NCBI GenBank assembly: GCA_030447805.1
Contig: JAUJOE010000002.1
Coordinates: forward strand, 1 to 64,000
DNA: 64,000 nt
From: Nocardioidaceae bacterium
GTDB lineage: Bacteria > Actinomycetota > Actinomycetes > Propionibacteriales > Nocardioidaceae
Direction of reading: 5' to 3'
How positions within the stretch are numbered: position 1 is the first letter of the stretch; every line of letters starts with the position of its first letter. Positions 50,204 to 61,850 of this stretch are shown one piece after another. The notes under the pieces were generated by a model, which saw nothing but the letters and a program-made list of their open reading frames with translations, ran no database searches and was not told the DNA's origin. Both the position numbers and the translations under genes were made by a program.

Positions 50204-51115
50204 TCACGTGACCGGGCGAGTCATGGCGTGCGTGGTCTCGACCTGCCGGAGTCCGCACGACTCGTACGTCCGCACCGCGGCGGTGTTCGATACGGGCGTA
50301 TAGACGGTTACCCCACTCGCGCCGCCGCGTGCCAGTGCTGCAATCACCGCAAGCGAGACCGCCTTTCCGTGCCCGGCGCCGGTGTGGTCAGGGTGCGTAC
50401 CGACCGGCTCGAGGATGGCGCATTTGCCGGCGCCTGCCGACCACCCGGTGGCAGCGGCGACCGGGCGACCGTCCTTGTCGCGACGCAGGTACTCATACGC
50501 CGGGTCGAAGCCCGGTCCGGCCGCCATCTGATGCCACCGGTCAACGGTGAACGTGGACCCCTTGAACGCCGAGCGTTGTACGGCGACCCGGTCAGCCACA
50601 TCCTGCGTCGACTCCAGCGTGTTCGACCAGGGGTCGACGTACTCGCCGTCGGCTTCCGTGAGCGGCCGGTACAGCGCTACCCACGGGTCGGGGTCGAGCT
50701 GCCAGCCGGAGGAGCTCAACAGCGATCGAAACGCGGATCCGCTGGTGGCGTCGGAGTAAGCCTGCGAGCCTGCCGGTATCGCGTCGACAAGCTCCATCAA
50801 GCCGTGCGCTACGTCGAAGTCGTGCATCTTGTCCGGACGCACCAGCGGTCGCAACACCTCGGGCGGCTCGGCGATGGCGACCGCCACCACTTCGCCGCGG
50901 TCGCGCACCACATGCATGGCACCGTCGACCACGTCGTCGTCGAGCCGCAGGAACCAGCCCACGTCGCCTGCGTGTAGGCCGCCGACGTAGCAATGCGGAG
51001 GAGCCCACCGCTGGAGAGCTTCGACCAGCTCGACCGCGCCCGACCTTGGCACCCGCTCGACGGAAACCGACACGGTCGACGAGGCTATGCCCAAGCCGGG
51101 CGGTTGCCCAGCCAT
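50204..51115 (-). CDS. GNAT-family acetyltransferase
   Basis: A 303-residue protein whose C-terminal half is a GNAT domain, with the acetyl-CoA region in EPVGTHPDHTGAGHGKAVSL and the late VSNTAAVRTYESCGLRQVET. The N-terminal half (YVGGLHAGDVGWFLRLDDD) may be a second, degenerate GNAT fold. The substrate is unknown. Its start lies 14 bases from a 47-bp palindromic element, and the groES promoter is on the other side, so the region 51116-51380 serves both directions. Confidence 0.85.
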   Translation of the reverse strand: MAGQPPGLGIASSTVSVSVERVPRSGAVELVEALQRWAPPHCYVGGLHAGDVGWFLRLDDDVVDGAMHVVRDRGEVVAVAIAEPPEVLRPLVRPDKMHDFDVAHGLMELVDAIPAGSQAYSDATSGSAFRSLLSSSGWQLDPDPWVALYRPLTEADGEYVDPWSNTLESTQDVADRVAVQRSAFKGSTFTVDRWHQMAAGPGFDPAYEYLRRDKDGRPVAAATGWSAGAGKCAILEPVGTHPDHTGAGHGKAVSLAVIAALARGGASGVTVYTPVSNTAAVRTYESCGLRQVETTHAMTRPVT

Positions 51116-51128
51116 TTAGGGTCCCCGG

Positions 51129-51175
51129 CGACTTGTCAGACTCCACTCGGCCTATAGGTCGACTACGTTCTGACA
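51129..51175. repeat. 47-bp palindromic element, copy A
   Basis: Outer arms TGTCAGA and TCTGACA enclose a near-palindromic core TCGGCCTATAGGTCGA (14 of 16 positions symmetric). The element matches the reverse complement of 57051-57097 at 42 of 47 positions. It sits between the GNAT start and the groES control region. Confidence 0.9.
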
Positions 51176-51209
51176 GGTCTGGAGTTTGAAGGGAGCCGCC
51201 GCTCTTTGG

Positions 51210-51236
51210 CTGGCACTCGGCTTGACCGAGTGCTAA
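51210..51236 (+). promoter_or_regulatory. CIRCE operator 1 upstream of groES
   Basis: CTGGCACTC, a 9-base spacer and GAGTGCTAA match the CIRCE inverted repeat (consensus TTAGCACTC-N9-GAGTGCTAA) bound by the heat-shock repressor HrcA. The -35 box of the groES promoter lies inside its spacer. Confidence 0.95.
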
Positions 51237-51250
51237 AGAGCGCATAGATT
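51222..51250 (+). promoter_or_regulatory. groES-groEL promoter
   Basis: TTGACC (51222-51227) and TAGATT (51245-51250) are separated by exactly 17 bases and lie between and within two CIRCE operators. Transcription would start near 51257, inside the second operator, leaving a leader of about 125 bases before groES. Confidence 0.75.
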
Positions 51251-51255
51251 CGGAG

Positions 51256-51282
51256 TTGGCACTCTCCACCCGAGGGTGCCAA
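51256..51282 (+). promoter_or_regulatory. CIRCE operator 2 upstream of groES
   Basis: TTGGCACTC, a 9-base spacer and GGGTGCCAA form a second CIRCE repeat. The two halves are perfectly complementary to each other, with GGTGCCAA departing from the consensus GAGTGCTAA in a compensating way (TTGGCACcC pairing). Two operators around one promoter imply tight HrcA control. Confidence 0.9.
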
Positions 51283-51380
51283 CCGCGAACGGCTCATGGC
51301 ACCCGCGACGACGTGAACCGCTCGCACCCACATCGCCCATAAGCACACCTCTCTCATCCCGTGAAAGGTGAGGTCAGCAC

Positions 51381-51677
51381 GTGTCTGTCAGCATCAAGCC
51401 GCTCGAAGACCGCATCCTCGTCCGCACGCTCGAAGCCGAGCAGACCACCGCTTCAGGCCTGGTCATCCCTGACACCGCCAAGGAGAAGCCCCAGGAGGGC
51501 GAAGTCCTGGCGGTCGGCCCGGGACGCGTCGACGACAGCGGCAACCGAATCCCACTCGACATCAACGTCGGCGACACCGTGATCTACAGCAAGTACGGCG
51601 GCACCGAGGTCAAATACTCCGGTGAGGAGTTCTTGATCCTCTCAGCCCGCGACGTCCTCGCTGTCGTCGACAAGTAG
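51381..51677 (+). CDS. groES: co-chaperonin GroES
   Basis: A 98-residue Hsp10 with the normal layout: [20 protein letters not shown], the mobile loop [20 protein letters not shown], and the C-terminus [19 protein letters not shown] start with AGGTGAGG 8 bases upstream. It caps the GroEL chamber and is followed by groEL after 118 bases that contain a hairpin. Confidence 0.97.
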   Translation: MSVSIKPLEDRILVRTLEAEQTTASGLVIPDTAKEKPQEGEVLAVGPGRVDDSGNRIPLDINVGDTVIYSKYGGTEVKYSGEEFLILSARDVLAVVDK

Positions 51678-51701
51678 AGCAACCGAATCGTTCGCCAGCT
51701 G

Positions 51702-51736
51702 CGCCCCGGCGGTCCCTCAACCGGGGCCCCGGGGCG
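51702..51736 (+). terminator. GC-rich hairpin between groES and groEL
   Basis: CGCCCCGG (51702-51709) can pair with CCGGGGCG (51729-51736), with an alternative partner CCGGGGC at 51721. No T-run follows, so it may shape the relative levels or stability of the groES and groEL messages and need not end transcription. Confidence 0.4.
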
Positions 51737-51783
51737 TAGTCAGCGTGCCCACCGGGCCACCCACGCGAAGACCATCTGAGTAA

Positions 51784-55098
<3,315 letters not shown>

Positions 55099-55117
55099 GC
55101 CGGCGAACAGGTCAGCT

Positions 55118-56221
55118 ATGGACATCGACATCGGCCGGGCCAAACGCGGCCGCCGCGCCTACTCCTTCGACGACATCGCGATCGTGCCGAGCCGGCGCAC
55201 CCGTGACCAGGAAGAGGTCTCGGTCGCCTGGCAGATCGACGCCTACCGGTTCGAGATCCCCGTGCTCGCCGCCCCGATGGACTCGGTCATGTCGCCGGCG
55301 ACCGCGGTGTCGTTCGGCCACTGCGGTGGGCTCGGCGTGCTCGACCTCGAAGGGCTGTGGACCCGGTACGACGACCCCGAGCCGCTGCTGCACGAGGTGT
55401 CCGAACTGCGCGGCCACGACGCCGTACGCCGGATGCAGGAGATCTACGCCGAGCCGATCAAGCCCGAGCTGATGGTCGGGCGGGTGAAGCAGATGCGCGA
55501 CTCGGGCGTCACCGTCGCGGGTGCGTTGTCGCCCCAGCTGACCAAGCAGCACGCCGAGTCGGTGATCGACGCCGGCCTCGACCTGTTCGTGATCAGGGGT
55601 ACGACGGTCTCGGCCGAGCATGTCTCCGGTCAGGCCGAGCCGCTCAACCTCAAGCAGTTCATCTACGAGCTCGACGTGCCGGTGATCGTTGGCGGCTGCG
55701 CCACCTACCAGGCCGCGCTGCACCTGATGCGAACCGGCGCGGCGGGTGTGCTCGTCGGCTTCGGCGGCGGCGCGGCGCACACCACCCGCACGGTGCTCGG
55801 GGTCGCCGTACCGATGGCCACCGCCGTCGCCGATGTGGCGGAAGCCCGCCGCGACTACCTGGACGAGTCGGGCGGCCGGTACGTCCATGTCATCGCCGAC
55901 GGGTCGATCGGCCGCAGCGGCGACGTGGCCAAGGCCATCGCCTGCGGTGCCGACGCGGTCATGATCGGGTCACCGCTCGCCAGGGCCACCGAAGCGCCGG
56001 GTCGGGGGTTCCACTGGGGCGCCGAGGCGCGGCACGCCAGCCTCCCCCGTGGGGAGCGGGTCGAGATCGGGACCGTCGGCACTCTCAAGCAGATCCTGCA
56101 CGGGCCGTCGCTGGTCTCCGACGGCACGATGAACCTGGTGGGTGCGCTCAAACGCTCGATGGCGACCACGGGGTACACCGACCTGAAGGAGTTCCAGCGC
56201 GTGGAGGTCGTTGTCCTGTGA
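55118..56221 (+). CDS. guaB3: GuaB3 family IMP dehydrogenase-related protein
   Basis: A 367-residue barrel protein without CBS domains, of the actinobacterial/cyanobacterial GuaB3 type. It shares LAAPMDSVMSPATAVSFGHC and YVHVIADGSIGRSGDVAKAI with IMPDH, but where IMPDH has GPGSICTTR it has GGGAAHTTR, so the catalytic Cys is replaced by His (H221). It therefore cannot use the IMPDH covalent mechanism. Some GuaB3 proteins are reported to act as GMP reductases. It follows guaB by 19 bases and overlaps the next gene by 4. Confidence 0.93.
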   Translation: MDIDIGRAKRGRRAYSFDDIAIVPSRRTRDQEEVSVAWQIDAYRFEIPVLAAPMDSVMSPATAVSFGHCGGLGVLDLEGLWTRYDDPEPLLHEVSELRGHDAVRRMQEIYAEPIKPELMVGRVKQMRDSGVTVAGALSPQLTKQHAESVIDAGLDLFVIRGTTVSAEHVSGQAEPLNLKQFIYELDVPVIVGGCATYQAALHLMRTGAAGVLVGFGGGAAHTTRTVLGVAVPMATAVADVAEARRDYLDESGGRYVHVIADGSIGRSGDVAKAIACGADAVMIGSPLARATEAPGRGFHWGAEARHASLPRGERVEIGTVGTLKQILHGPSLVSDGTMNLVGALKRSMATTGYTDLKEFQRVEVVVL

Positions 56222-57063
56222 CGCTGGGGCCGCTGCGGGTGGCGGCGGTGCAGGCCGCGTCGGTCGCGGGGGACGTCGAGGCGAACGTGGCGTCGGCAGT
56301 GCACTGGGTGGGGGTCGCGACGGCCAGGGGTGCTCGCGTCGTCGTACTGCCGGAGCTGTTCTTGACCGGCTACGACCCGATGACGTGGAAGGCGGAGGCC
56401 GGCTGCGTCGTGACCGCTGACGACGAGCGACTGCTGCCGCTGGCCGGAGCTGCTGCAACGTCGGGGGCTGCGGTGCTGGTCGGCGCCGCGGTCGCCACCT
56501 CGGGCGACGCCGATGGTGAGCGCACGCTGTCGACGCTGTGCTGCTCGCCCGACGGCGCGGTCGACCTGGCCTACTCCAAGCAGCACCTGTGGCAGGAAGA
56601 GCGGTCGGTCTTCACCCCCGGCAGCGCCGGCGGGTCGGTCGAGATCGACGGCTGGCACCTCGGGCTCGGCATCTGTTACGACGGGTGCTTCCCCGAGCAT
56701 GCCCGCGCCGCCGCCGACGCCGGCGCGCTCGGCTACCTGTGCCCGTCGGCGTACGTCGTCGGCAGCGAGCACCGGCGCGACCTCTACTACGCCGCGCGGG
56801 CGCTCGACAACGGCGTGTACGTCGTGCTGGCCGGCCTGACCGGTCGGTGCGGCGAGCTGACCTTCTCCGGCGGTACGGCGATCTTCGACCCGCAGGGGCG
56901 GCGCGTCGCCGAGGTGACGCGGGGCGAGGGGTTGGCCGTTACCGACCTCGACCCGGCGGCGATCGCTGAAGCGCGGGCGATCAACCCGTACGCCGACGAC
57001 CGGCCCGCCTCGCTCGGCGGCCGGCTTGTCACCCGCCTCCCCCACCGAGTTGTCAGAACGTAG
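56218..57063 (+). CDS. carbon-nitrogen hydrolase (nitrilase superfamily)
   Basis: A 281-residue amidase-type protein with the full Glu-Lys-Cys triad: E46 in VLPELFLTGYDP, K121 in YSKQHLWQEE and C153 in GICYDGCFPE. The GTG start overlaps the guaB3 stop by 4 bases, so it is cotranscribed with the guanine-nucleotide genes. The substrate is unknown; family members cleave amides or nitriles such as carbamoyl compounds. The last four residues (VVRT) and the TAG lie inside copy B of the 47-bp palindrome. Confidence 0.88.
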   Translation: MTLGPLRVAAVQAASVAGDVEANVASAVHWVGVATARGARVVVLPELFLTGYDPMTWKAEAGCVVTADDERLLPLAGAAATSGAAVLVGAAVATSGDADGERTLSTLCCSPDGAVDLAYSKQHLWQEERSVFTPGSAGGSVEIDGWHLGLGICYDGCFPEHARAAADAGALGYLCPSAYVVGSEHRRDLYYAARALDNGVYVVLAGLTGRCGELTFSGGTAIFDPQGRRVAEVTRGEGLAVTDLDPAAIAEARAINPYADDRPASLGGRLVTRLPHRVVRT

Positions 57064-57097
57064 TCGGTCTATGGGTCGACTGGAGTCTGACAAGTCG
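57051..57097. repeat. 47-bp palindromic element, copy B
   Basis: Reads TTGTCAGA...TCTGACAA at its ends, with an inner core GTCGGTCTATGGGTCGAC that can fold with G-T wobble pairs in the + strand transcript. It is the inverted match (42 of 47) of 51129-51175. It covers the hydrolase stop codon and the gap before kynU. Confidence 0.9.
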
Positions 57098-57100
57098 GGA

Positions 57101-58306
57101 GTGAGCCGGGCTGAGGCGGAGGCGCTGGACGCCGCCGACCCGCTGGCCGGCTACCGCGACGAGTTCGTCATCGCGGACGAGGCGCTCATCTACCTCGACG
57201 GGAACTCGCTGGGTCGCCTGCCCAAGGCGAGCGCCGAGCGGGTCAAGGAGGTGGTCGAGGACGACTGGGGCGACCACCTCATCCGCTCCTGGACCGACCG
57301 CTGGTTCGACCTGCCGAGCCGCATCGGCGACCTGATCGGTACGGCGCTTCTCGGCACCCGCACCGACGAGGTGATCGTCGGCGACTCGACAACGGTGGCG
57401 CTGTACAAGGTGCTGTCGGCCTGTCTTGACGCTCGGCCAGACCGGCGGACGATCGTCATCGAGAAGGGAAACTTCCCCACCGACCGCTACATCGTGGAGG
57501 CCCTTGCCACCCATCGGCAGCTCGACATCCGGTGGCTCGAGGAGACCGGTGTCAACGGGGTGAGCACGGCTCAGGTAGAGGCTGCGCTCGACTCGACGGT
57601 GGCGGTAATCGTGCTGTCGCATGTGGACTACCGCTCCGCCGCCCTGCTCGACATGGCGGCGATCACGGCGGCCGCGCACGCCGCCGGTGCGCTGATGGTT
57701 TGGGACCTCTGCCACTCGGTCGGCGTGGTGCCCATAGACCTGCAGGCCGACGGAGTCGATGCTGCCGTCGGCTGCACCTACAAGTACCTCAACGGCGGAC
57801 CCGGCGCGCCGGCCTTCACCTATGTACGCCGAGAGCGGCAGGCGGAGCTCAAGCAGCCGATCTGGGGCTGGTGGAGCCGGCAGGAGATGTTCGACATGGC
57901 GCACGGCTACCAGGCCGTTGCCGGCATGAAGGCCTGGCTGACCGGCACGCCGAGCATCCTGTCGCTGGCCGCCGTCGAGCCCGGAGTGGCGATGATCGCC
58001 GAAGCCGGTGTACCGACGATCAGGGCGAAGTCGACCGCGCTCACCGACCTCGCTGTGACGCTGTACGACGAGTGGCTGGCGCCGCTCGGCTTCGGGCTGG
58101 CCAGCCCCCGAGCGGCATCGGCCCGGGGTTCGCACGTCACCGTGAGCCGGCCCGACGCCCGCGACCTGACCCTGCGCCTGATCGACAAGGGAGTCGTCCC
58201 CGACTTCCGGCAGCCCGACGGCGTCCGCCTGGGGTTCGCCCCGTTGACGACGCGGTACGTCGACGTCTACGACGGCCTCCGGGCGCTCGCCGACCTCGCC
58301 GGCTGA
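57101..58306 (+). CDS. kynU: kynureninase
   Basis: PLP enzyme that cleaves kynurenine (or 3-hydroxykynurenine) to anthranilate (or 3-hydroxyanthranilate) plus alanine in tryptophan breakdown. The Schiff-base lysine is K228 in CTYKYLNGGPGAPAF. Other family blocks are IYLDGNSLGRLPK, WDLCHSVGVVPIDL and the C-terminal DFRQPDGVRLGFAPL. About 401 residues. The frame is open upstream to 57026 through the palindromic element, but similarity begins after the GTG at 57101, so that start is chosen. No other kyn genes are in this window. Confidence 0.93.
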   Translation: MSRAEAEALDAADPLAGYRDEFVIADEALIYLDGNSLGRLPKASAERVKEVVEDDWGDHLIRSWTDRWFDLPSRIGDLIGTALLGTRTDEVIVGDSTTVALYKVLSACLDARPDRRTIVIEKGNFPTDRYIVEALATHRQLDIRWLEETGVNGVSTAQVEAALDSTVAVIVLSHVDYRSAALLDMAAITAAAHAAGALMVWDLCHSVGVVPIDLQADGVDAAVGCTYKYLNGGPGAPAFTYVRRERQAELKQPIWGWWSRQEMFDMAHGYQAVAGMKAWLTGTPSILSLAAVEPGVAMIAEAGVPTIRAKSTALTDLAVTLYDEWLAPLGFGLASPRAASARGSHVTVSRPDARDLTLRLIDKGVVPDFRQPDGVRLGFAPLTTRYVDVYDGLRALADLAG

Positions 58307-58355
58307 CGACGCCAACCCGCAGCGCCTGCCGGCGGCCGTGCATACAGTGGTTGGC

Positions 58356-59072
58356 GTGAGAAGGGGTGCCTGGGGCGTTGGGCTGCTCGCGCTGCTGTGC
58401 GTCGTACTCGCCGTCGTCATCACCACCGCGAGCACGACGCCGATCGTGCGGTCCCCCGACGGGGTTTCGACAGCTACTACCCCCACGGCTACGCCGACTC
58501 CGAGCGCCGGTGCGGCGACCGCCAGCCCGTCGTCTGCGTCCGAGCCGCAGCAAGCCCCTGACTTGCCCCGCGGTTTGTGGTTCGTGCTCTACGCTCTGCT
58601 CCTCGCCTTCGCCGGACTGCTGGCGTGGGTGCTCTGGGGTGCGGTGGAGCGCCGCCGCCGTAAGCCGACGGTCCCCGGCTTCACGCCGTCCGAGCTCGAC
58701 GCCTTCGACGGCGAGGTTGCACGGCGCCTTGTCGACGCCGTGCAAGGTCAGCTGGCTGACCTCAGTTCGGGTACTCCGCGCAACGCCGTGGTGGCCTGTT
58801 GGCTGGCGCTGGAAGAGGCGGTGAGCGACACCGGCCTCTACCGGGACCCGTCGATGACGTCAGCGGAGTTCACCCGAGAAGTCCTCGAGGCATACACCCT
58901 GGACGAGGAGGCCATCCGGCGGCTCTCCGCGTTGTACCGGGAGGCGCGGTTCTCTAGCCACCCGATAACGGAGCAGCACCGAGCGGCGGCTGCCGGAGCG
59001 CTGGAAGTGCTTCGCACCGAGCTGGGTGACCGCGTGTCAAGGAGGCCGCGTGACGAGGAACCAGCGCCGTGA
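58356..59072 (+). CDS. DUF4129-type membrane protein
   Basis: About 238 residues from a GTG (MRRGAWGVGLLALLCVVLAV). Two membrane helices (about 5-25 and 75-100) bracket a Ser/Thr/Pro-rich outside loop. The cytoplasmic C-terminal half (RNAVVACWLALEEAVSDTGL, then TSAEFTREVLEAYTLDEEAI and LYREARFSSHPITEQHR) is the DUF4129 domain that accompanies MoxR/DUF58/transglutaminase systems. First gene of a tight five-gene run ending at 62497. Confidence 0.8.
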   Translation: MRRGAWGVGLLALLCVVLAVVITTASTTPIVRSPDGVSTATTPTATPTPSAGAATASPSSASEPQQAPDLPRGLWFVLYALLLAFAGLLAWVLWGAVERRRRKPTVPGFTPSELDAFDGEVARRLVDAVQGQLADLSSGTPRNAVVACWLALEEAVSDTGLYRDPSMTSAEFTREVLEAYTLDEEAIRRLSALYREARFSSHPITEQHRAAAAGALEVLRTELGDRVSRRPRDEEPAP

Positions 59073-59560
59073 TCGACCTGCCGAGGTGGCGTCATCGAGC
59101 GTTGTCCGCCTTGGTCACCTGGCTCGTGTTGTGGGTGCTGACTGCGTGGCTGGGCACCCATCCGCAGCCGTTGCTACTCGCCTTGGTCACCGCCGCCGCA
59201 TTCACGTTCGTCGGCGTTGTCGTTGACGCACAAGCCTCAGTCGACGAAGCCGACTGGGTGCCAGCGCACCGCTCCCGGGCCTACCAGCGGGGGCTTGACC
59301 CTCGTTTCTCGCGGTTGTCGCACAGTTTCCACGACGGCACCGATCCCCAGCTAGTCGTGGCAGAGGTGCACGACAGTCTCAACCGGGTCGTCGACGGGCT
59401 GCTTATCAGTCGGCACGGAGTCGACCGAGACCAAGACCCCGAGGCGGCGCGTCGAATCCTTGGCGATGAGGTCGCTGCCTATCTGGACAGTCCGCCGCGC
59501 TACCGGCGCGGGCATTTCGACCAGCTTCCTGGCCTTCTCACCCGAATCGAGTCGCTATGA
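59069..59560 (+). CDS. small membrane protein in MoxR/DUF58 cluster
   Basis: A 163-residue protein with two N-terminal helices (ALVTWLVLWVLTAWLG and LLLALVTAAAFTFVGVVVD) and a soluble C-terminal half rich in charged residues. It overlaps the previous gene by 4 bases and the moxR gene by 4. Function unknown; similar small proteins are found in actinobacterial copies of this cluster. Confidence 0.75.
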   Translation: MIDLPRWRHRALSALVTWLVLWVLTAWLGTHPQPLLLALVTAAAFTFVGVVVDAQASVDEADWVPAHRSRAYQRGLDPRFSRLSHSFHDGTDPQLVVAEVHDSLNRVVDGLLISRHGVDRDQDPEAARRILGDEVAAYLDSPPRYRRGHFDQLPGLLTRIESL

Positions 59561-60537
59561 CGAGCTCACTCCATCTCGCAACGGTCAGTAGCCGCTGCGG
59601 CGACATCCTGGACCGAGTCGGCGAAGCGGTCGTCGGTACGCGCGAGCCGCTGGCGTTGGTGCTCAGCAGCATCTTGGCGGGCGGTCACGTGCTGCTCGAG
59701 GACTTTCCGGGTCTCGGCAAGACGCTGGCCGCGAGGTCGTTCGCACAGACGCTTGGGCTGGACTTCAAACGAGCCCAGTTCACCCCCGACCTGCTGCCGG
59801 CCGACCTGACCGGGTCGTTCGTCTACGACCAGAAGCAGGGCGAGTTCGAGTTCCGTCCCGGACCGCTCTTCACCGGCCTCCTCCTCGCCGATGAAATCAA
59901 CCGAACCCCACCCAAGACCCAGTCCGCGCTCCTGGAGGCGATGCAAGAGCGCCAGGTCACCATCGAGGGGCAGACGTTTCTGCTGCCGACTCCCTTCCAC
60001 GTCATCGCGACAGCTAACCCGGTCGAGTACGAAGGCACCTATCCGCTGCCCGAGGCGCAGCTCGACAGGTTCCTGATGCGCGTCAGCTTCGGGTACCCCG
60101 ACACCGGCGAGGAGTGGGAGATCGTCAACCGACGACTCGCGCGACAGCGTGAGGAGCAGGTGCTCTCTCCCGTGACGGACGCAGCGGGCCTTGGCGACAT
60201 GCAGGCAGCCGTTGAGACAGCCACCGTCGACCCCGACATCAGCCGGTACTGCGTCGCGCTGGCAGCGGCTACCCGAGTCCACCAGCACGTGCTCGTCGGG
60301 TCATCACCGCGGGGAGCCCTCGGGTTGACTCTCGCTGCGCGGGCGTACGCCGTCGTACAGGGCCGCGACTACGTCACCCCTGAAGACGTCAAGGCCGTCG
60401 CACACGCGGTTCTCGACCACCGGCTCACCCTCAAGCCCGAGCTGTGGATGAGCAACGTGACGCGGGCGACAGTCGTTACCAGCGTCTTGTCGACGGTCCC
60501 GACGCCCTCAGCTCGGGAGGTGCTGCAACGTCGATGA
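59557..60537 (+). CDS. MoxR-family AAA+ ATPase
   Basis: A 326-residue ATPase with Walker A DFPGLGKT, Walker B LLLADEINRTPPKTQSALLE, sensor 1 ATANPVEYEGTYPLPEAQLD and a C-terminal lid (RGALGLTLAARAYAV, YVTPEDVKAVAHAVLDHRL). MoxR proteins are chaperone-like, often acting with DUF58 and VWA partners in envelope or metal-enzyme maturation. It overlaps both neighbours by 4 bases. Confidence 0.93.
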   Translation: MTSSLHLATVSSRCGDILDRVGEAVVGTREPLALVLSSILAGGHVLLEDFPGLGKTLAARSFAQTLGLDFKRAQFTPDLLPADLTGSFVYDQKQGEFEFRPGPLFTGLLLADEINRTPPKTQSALLEAMQERQVTIEGQTFLLPTPFHVIATANPVEYEGTYPLPEAQLDRFLMRVSFGYPDTGEEWEIVNRRLARQREEQVLSPVTDAAGLGDMQAAVETATVDPDISRYCVALAAATRVHQHVLVGSSPRGALGLTLAARAYAVVQGRDYVTPEDVKAVAHAVLDHRLTLKPELWMSNVTRATVVTSVLSTVPTPSAREVLQRR

Positions 60538-61850
60538 GTGTGCCGGAAAGGCTCCGGCGGTGGCGGCCGGCCAACGCCCACCTCCGAGCGGTTGGCGCCG
60601 CAATCGCGTTGCTCGGGTTGGCGCTGGCCACCCACCGCCCGGACCTCGTGGTGATGGCGACGCCGTTCATCGTGATCGCGGCCTGGGGCACCCTCACCCG
60701 CCCCTCGGCGCAGCCTGTCGTGTCGACTCGGTTGGGGCTGCGGTCGTTACGGGAGGGCGAGTCGACGTACCTGCACTACCAGGTGGCCGGCACCTTGGGC
60801 GTCCACGCGGTGTCGGCGGTGATCAGGGACTCCCCCTGGCTGCAGATCCAACCCGTACGCCGTGCGCTGACCGTCCTTGTCGATCCAGCGGGTGACCGCC
60901 CCGTCGACCTCTCCTTTGGAGTCCGCGCCGTGCGCTGGGGTGAGCACCGGGTCGGGCCGGGCGTCCTCACGATGACCGGCCCATGGGGAGCGTTTCGCTG
61001 CGGCCCGATCCCGATGCAGGAGGAGCACCTGTTGACCCTGCCGGCGCCGGTGATGTTCGACAACCGCGCACCCAACCCTCATCCGCAGGGGCTGGTCGGG
61101 CTCAACCGGTCGGCCAGGCCGGGCGAGGGCAGCGAGTTCAACACGATAAGACCGTTTCAGGTCGGTGACCGGCTGCGCCGCATCCACTGGCCGTCGTCGC
61201 TGCGCAGCGGCGGCCTCAACGTCGCCTCGACGTACGCCGATCACGACAGCCAGGTGCTGGTCATCGTCGATGCCACCAACGACGTCGGCCGCAGCGACGG
61301 CATCGACGGTGCCGCAAGCAGCCTCGACACCACGATCCGCGCAGCAGCGGCAGTGAGCGAGCACTACATCCGGCGGGGTGAGCGGGTGGCGATGCGCATC
61401 TTCGGCGCCGGGAACCCGACCGTCCACACAGCCGCCACCGGACTTGCCCATCTTCGGCGGATGCTCGCGGCGTTGGCTCGCACCCAGCCTGGCGGCACCT
61501 ATGACAAGCAGCAGATCAACGCGCGCTATCGCATCGACCCGGGCACGCTCGTCATCATGATGTCGCCGCTCGTGTCGAGCGCGACGCTGCGACGGGCGTT
61601 GGCCTTGGCCCGTCGCGGACTCACCTTGGTGGTGGTCGACACCATGCCAACGACGGTGGCACATGACAACGACGAGGCAGGCTTCGTGACGCTCGCCTGG
61701 CGGATTCGCATGCTGGAACGCAAGGTCGAGATCGCGCAGGTCACCAGCGCCGGCATCCCCGTTGTTGACTGGCGCGGTCCCGGCAGCCTCGACCAGATCC
61801 TTCGCGACGTCGGTCGTCGCGCTGCTGCGCCTCGGCTGGCACACCGGTGA
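60534..61850 (+). CDS. DUF58 (VWA-like) protein
   Basis: A 438-residue protein from the ATG at 60534. Two N-terminal membrane helices (AHLRAVGAAIALLGLALATH, LVVMATPFIVIAAWG) are followed by a large domain with the DUF58 signature FNTIRPFQVGDRLRRIHW and a VWA-like fold (VLVIVDATND; LVIMMSPLVSSATLR). It is the usual partner of MoxR. A 4-base ATGA overlap links it to moxR. Confidence 0.9.
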   Translation: MSVPERLRRWRPANAHLRAVGAAIALLGLALATHRPDLVVMATPFIVIAAWGTLTRPSAQPVVSTRLGLRSLREGESTYLHYQVAGTLGVHAVSAVIRDSPWLQIQPVRRALTVLVDPAGDRPVDLSFGVRAVRWGEHRVGPGVLTMTGPWGAFRCGPIPMQEEHLLTLPAPVMFDNRAPNPHPQGLVGLNRSARPGEGSEFNTIRPFQVGDRLRRIHWPSSLRSGGLNVASTYADHDSQVLVIVDATNDVGRSDGIDGAASSLDTTIRAAAAVSEHYIRRGERVAMRIFGAGNPTVHTAATGLAHLRRMLAALARTQPGGTYDKQQINARYRIDPGTLVIMMSPLVSSATLRRALALARRGLTLVVVDTMPTTVAHDNDEAGFVTLAWRIRMLERKVEIAQVTSAGIPVVDWRGPGSLDQILRDVGRRAAAPRLAHR

